Positions 6,369 to 7,933 of a DNA stretch of 7,933 bases are shown here, one piece after another. How positions within the stretch are numbered: position 1 is the stretch's first letter; each line of letters begins with the position of its first letter. The position numbers were made by a program, and so were the translations under genes. Below the pieces are notes generated by a model. It was not told where the DNA came from, ran no database searches, and was given only the letters and a program-made list of their open reading frames with translations. The DNA lies in the NCBI GenBank assembly GCA_002332755.1, contig DDBO01000149.1, forward strand, positions 1-7,933. The letters run 5' to 3'. The DNA is from Bacteroidales bacterium UBA2030 (lineage in GTDB: Bacteria; Bacteroidota; Bacteroidia; Bacteroidales; TTA-H9).

Positions 6369-7511
6369 ATGAAAAAAGTGCTGCAAGTTGCTTTCTTTTT
6401 CGTTGTTGTACTCTGTATTAAGGTTGATGCACAAGAGTTTAAGGGGCATTTAAAATGGATCAACAGCCTATTTGTCCCTCACCCCGATACGCTGGTTTGG
6501 TTTTCCGATCAAGCCCTGGAGAACAGGCTTGAGTTTAAATGGGATGCCGCACCCTGGCTCAGGTTAGTGGCCCAGGCCCGTAATCGTTTCATTTATGGAG
6601 ATTTTGTTGAGAATATTCCCAATTACGCATCCCTCATATCCGGCACCAACGAATTTGTTGACCTCTCTTTCCTTTGGGCAGATGGTCGTTCATTTGTCGG
6701 ACATACTGAGTTTGATAGGCTGTTTGCGCAGGTCAACTTTAGCCGGTTTGAGCTGACGGTGGGTAGGCAAAGGGTAAACTGGGGCATCGACTTAGTTTGG
6801 AATCCGAATGATCTCTTTAACACTTTTTCATATCTGAACCTGGAATACCCGGAGCGGCCAGGTTCCGATGCGGTTTCTATGAAGATTTATACCAGTTCAC
6901 TTTCGTATGTCGAGGCAGTTTACCAGCCCCAAAAAGCAGCCGACAGTAGTGCATACGGCATCAGGTACAGGGGAAATTTTGCCCACACCGATTTTCAAGC
7001 TTTGGCAGCCCGAATGGCTGGCTACGATGTTTTGGGCGGAGGATTATCGAGTGAGCTTGGGCAATTTGCCATACGGAGTGAAGTCTCCTATTTCCTTGCC
7101 CATAAGTCGAACGAAAAAAGCGGTTGGGTAGCCACACTCTCGGCCGACCGCTCTATAGGAAGCAACAGCTTTGTGCAGCTTGGAGTACTCTTCAACGCTT
7201 TTGGCAGCAACGACATTCACGAACCCTTCAGTCTTATTGAGCCTCAGGCACAAAACCCCATGATGCTGAGCCGTGGCAAGATTAATTTTTTTGTGGGCGC
7301 TAATACGACGATTGCTACACTTTTTGCCCCTTCGATTGCAGTACTGGGCAACCCTTCCGACGGCTCGGCAGTGGTGATACCAGGCCTCAGCTACTCCGCC
7401 TCCGATAACCTCACCCTTGCCCTAACGGCAATGCTTTTAACCGGTAACCATACCGATGAATACCCAAATATCGGGCAACTAGCGTACTTTAAGGTGCAGT
7501 GGAACTTTTAG
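6369..7511 (+). CDS. Outer-membrane beta-barrel protein, DUF1302/porin-like
   Basis: A 380-residue exported protein. Its signal peptide MKKVLQVAFFFVVVLCIKVDA ends near Ala21/Gln22; Cys16 is not in a lipobox context. Most of the mature chain is alternating-hydrophobicity strands with aromatic girdles, for example FELTVGRQRVNWG and LAYFKVQWNF. The last residue is Phe, giving the C-terminal beta-signal that the BAM machinery recognises. The block VGRQRVNWGIDLVWNPNDLFN (around Gly132-Asn151) resembles the conserved GRQ-x-x-x-WG...NP-D motif of DUF1302-type barrels, which in proteobacteria accompany LolA-like proteins and RND exporters. It begins 11 bases after the ATPase and is the last gene of the operon. 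I infer that it is the outer-membrane end of the route, as receptor, inserter or exit pore; which of these cannot be told. Assignment to an outer-membrane barrel is solid, the family assignment moderate. Confidence 0.87.
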   Translation: MKKVLQVAFFFVVVLCIKVDAQEFKGHLKWINSLFVPHPDTLVWFSDQALENRLEFKWDAAPWLRLVAQARNRFIYGDFVENIPNYASLISGTNEFVDLSFLWADGRSFVGHTEFDRLFAQVNFSRFELTVGRQRVNWGIDLVWNPNDLFNTFSYLNLEYPERPGSDAVSMKIYTSSLSYVEAVYQPQKAADSSAYGIRYRGNFAHTDFQALAARMAGYDVLGGGLSSELGQFAIRSEVSYFLAHKSNEKSGWVATLSADRSIGSNSFVQLGVLFNAFGSNDIHEPFSLIEPQAQNPMMLSRGKINFFVGANTTIATLFAPSIAVLGNPSDGSAVVIPGLSYSASDNLTLALTAMLLTGNHTDEYPNIGQLAYFKVQWNF

Positions 7512-7533
7512 AAACGATTAACTTTCAATAGAG

Positions 7534-7572
7534 AGGTTTATACTACTAACCCATAGGTTTATATGTATAAAC
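7534..7572. repeat. AT-rich direct and inverted repeat cluster after the operon
   Basis: AGGTTTATA occurs at 7534-7542 and 7555-7563, 21 bases apart. GTTTATAC (7536-7543) is the exact reverse complement of GTATAAAC (7565-7572). The second repeat is also half of a compact palindrome, GTTTATATGTATAAAC (7557-7572). No T-tract follows, so it is a poor intrinsic terminator. The spacing of two helical turns would also suit a protein-binding site. Function unknown. Confidence 0.4.
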
Positions 7573-7683
7573 ATATTAACATGCAATATCAGCGGAAACA
7601 GCGGTAAGTTACACTCAAAGTTAACTGTAAGCCAATAACTTGAAATTTTAGTCAATATGGATTGCGAAAAATCAAATCACCAG

Positions 7684-7713
7684 TTGATGATCTGTGATTT
7701 TACTTTATATTTG
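7684..7713 (+). promoter_or_regulatory. Promoter-like site without a recognisable gene
   Basis: TTG at 7684-7686, a 19-base gap, then TATATTTG at 7706-7713 fits the Bacteroidota promoter pattern. The 11 bases CTTTATATTTG (7703-7713) are identical to the TetR promoter at 1362-1372, but the operator palindrome is missing. No gene follows within the window. It may be a relic, a start for an RNA, or chance in AT-rich DNA. Confidence 0.35.
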
Positions 7714-7840
7714 CTATCAAAGTAGAACGCAACTTTTCTAGTCCCCTATTTCGCTGGATTCCATTCTCAACCCGTCCGGTTTTATTCAGGCAGGAGGGTG
7801 ATTGTGATTTCTTTATGTTTAAGCCGTGAATACAACTTAA

Positions 7841-7900
7841 AGCCACGAATGCACGAATAAAAAGCGAAGGTTAGAAAAAAATATTCGTTAATTAGTGGCT
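7841..7900. repeat. REP-like imperfect inverted repeat
   Basis: Arms 7841-7858 (AGCCACGAATGCACGAAT) and 7883-7900 (ATTCGTTAATTAGTGGCT) are complementary at 15 of 18 positions around a 24-base loop. A partial third copy of the motif, AGCCGTGAAT, lies at 7822-7831. Motifs of the form ATTCGTGnATTCGTGGCT are, as I recall, widely dispersed between genes in Bacteroidota genomes. It could act as a bidirectional transcription end or as a non-autonomous mobile repeat. Confidence 0.55.
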
Positions 7901-7916
7901 AAAAAAAAGATAAGCC

Positions 7917-7933
7917 TGGTTTGGCCCCCTATT
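7917..7933 (-). repeat. Right copy of the 17-bp window-terminal inverted repeat
   Basis: TGGTTTGGCCCCCTATT is the reverse complement of 4-20 and runs to the very last base. Read on the minus strand from the edge it encodes NRGPNQ, as the left copy does, but then continues AYLFFSH and stops at 7892-7894, inside the REP-like arm. This could be the truncated end of a second copy of the gene seen at the left edge. Confidence 0.6.

Larger units (their letters stand above)
7512..7933. other. 422-base non-coding tail of the window
   Basis: No credible open frame: the only forward ATG with any context (7816) stops after four codons, and the minus strand is broken by stops. It contains small AT-rich inverted and direct repeats just after the operon (7534-7572), a tandem CAGCGG doublet (7590-7595 and 7599-7604), a promoter-like site (7684-7713), a REP-like hairpin (7841-7900) and one copy of the window-terminal inverted repeat. 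No strong intrinsic terminator for the operon was found. A weak candidate pairs ACCC-GTCC (from about 7769) with GGAGGGT, with a bulge. Confidence 0.7.

Noticed and set aside
6369..6434. Lipoprotein signal in the barrel protein (Cys at residue 16)
   Set aside because: The residues before the Cys (VVL) do not fit a lipobox, and a cleaner signal peptidase I site follows at residues 21-22.
7674..7713. Hairpin AAATCAC/GTGATTT as the operon terminator
   Set aside because: The stem is only 7 bp and A/T-rich, followed by TACTTTATATTTG rather than a T-tract, and it overlaps a promoter-like site.
1..7933. CRISPR array, tRNA or rRNA genes
   Set aside because: No regularly spaced repeats and no recognisable tRNA or rRNA segments on either strand.

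Overview
The window looks like chromosome from a member of the Bacteroidota. Promoter candidates fit the phylum's TTTG...TAnnTTTG pattern rather than sigma70 boxes. Starts are preceded by A-rich stretches rather than Shine-Dalgarno sites, and exported proteins carry signal peptides ending in GQ or AQ. The left-hand methyltransferase belongs to a family I know from Bacteroides. The base composition is AT-leaning with AT-rich spacers. I cannot name a genus.

Layout. Bases 1-108 are the 3' end of an open frame entering from the left, possibly a transposase tail. A hairpin (138-172) separates it from a convergent class I SAM-dependent methyltransferase (182-955, minus). A 443-base spacer (956-1398) follows, ending in a strong Bacteroidota-type promoter and a partly palindromic operator candidate. 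From there six genes run in one direction with gaps of only 11-34 bases: a TetR-type repressor (1399-1974), an exported LolA-like protein (2006-2755), two FtsX/MacB/LolC-type permeases (2781-4196 and 4231-5643), a LolD/MacB-type ATPase (5674-6357) and an outer-membrane beta-barrel (6369-7511). The last 422 bases hold no credible gene but contain small repeats, an orphan promoter-like site and a REP-like hairpin.

How the genes fit together. The five genes after the regulator supply one candidate part for each envelope layer: cytoplasmic ATPase, heterodimeric inner-membrane permease with large periplasmic domains, soluble periplasmic lipid-binding-fold carrier, and outer-membrane barrel. This resembles the Lol lipoprotein pathway and also the proteobacterial clusters that pair LolA-like and DUF1302-type barrel proteins with RND exporters. 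My inference is a TetR-controlled trans-envelope route for a lipid, lipoprotein or other hydrophobic cargo. The cargo cannot be read from the sequence.

The two most unusual points are a complete EF-hand-like calcium-binding motif inside the TetR regulator, just where helix 4 should couple the effector domain to the DNA-binding domain, and a 17-bp perfect inverted repeat at the two ends of the window, which suggests that the sequence stops at a repeated element on both sides.
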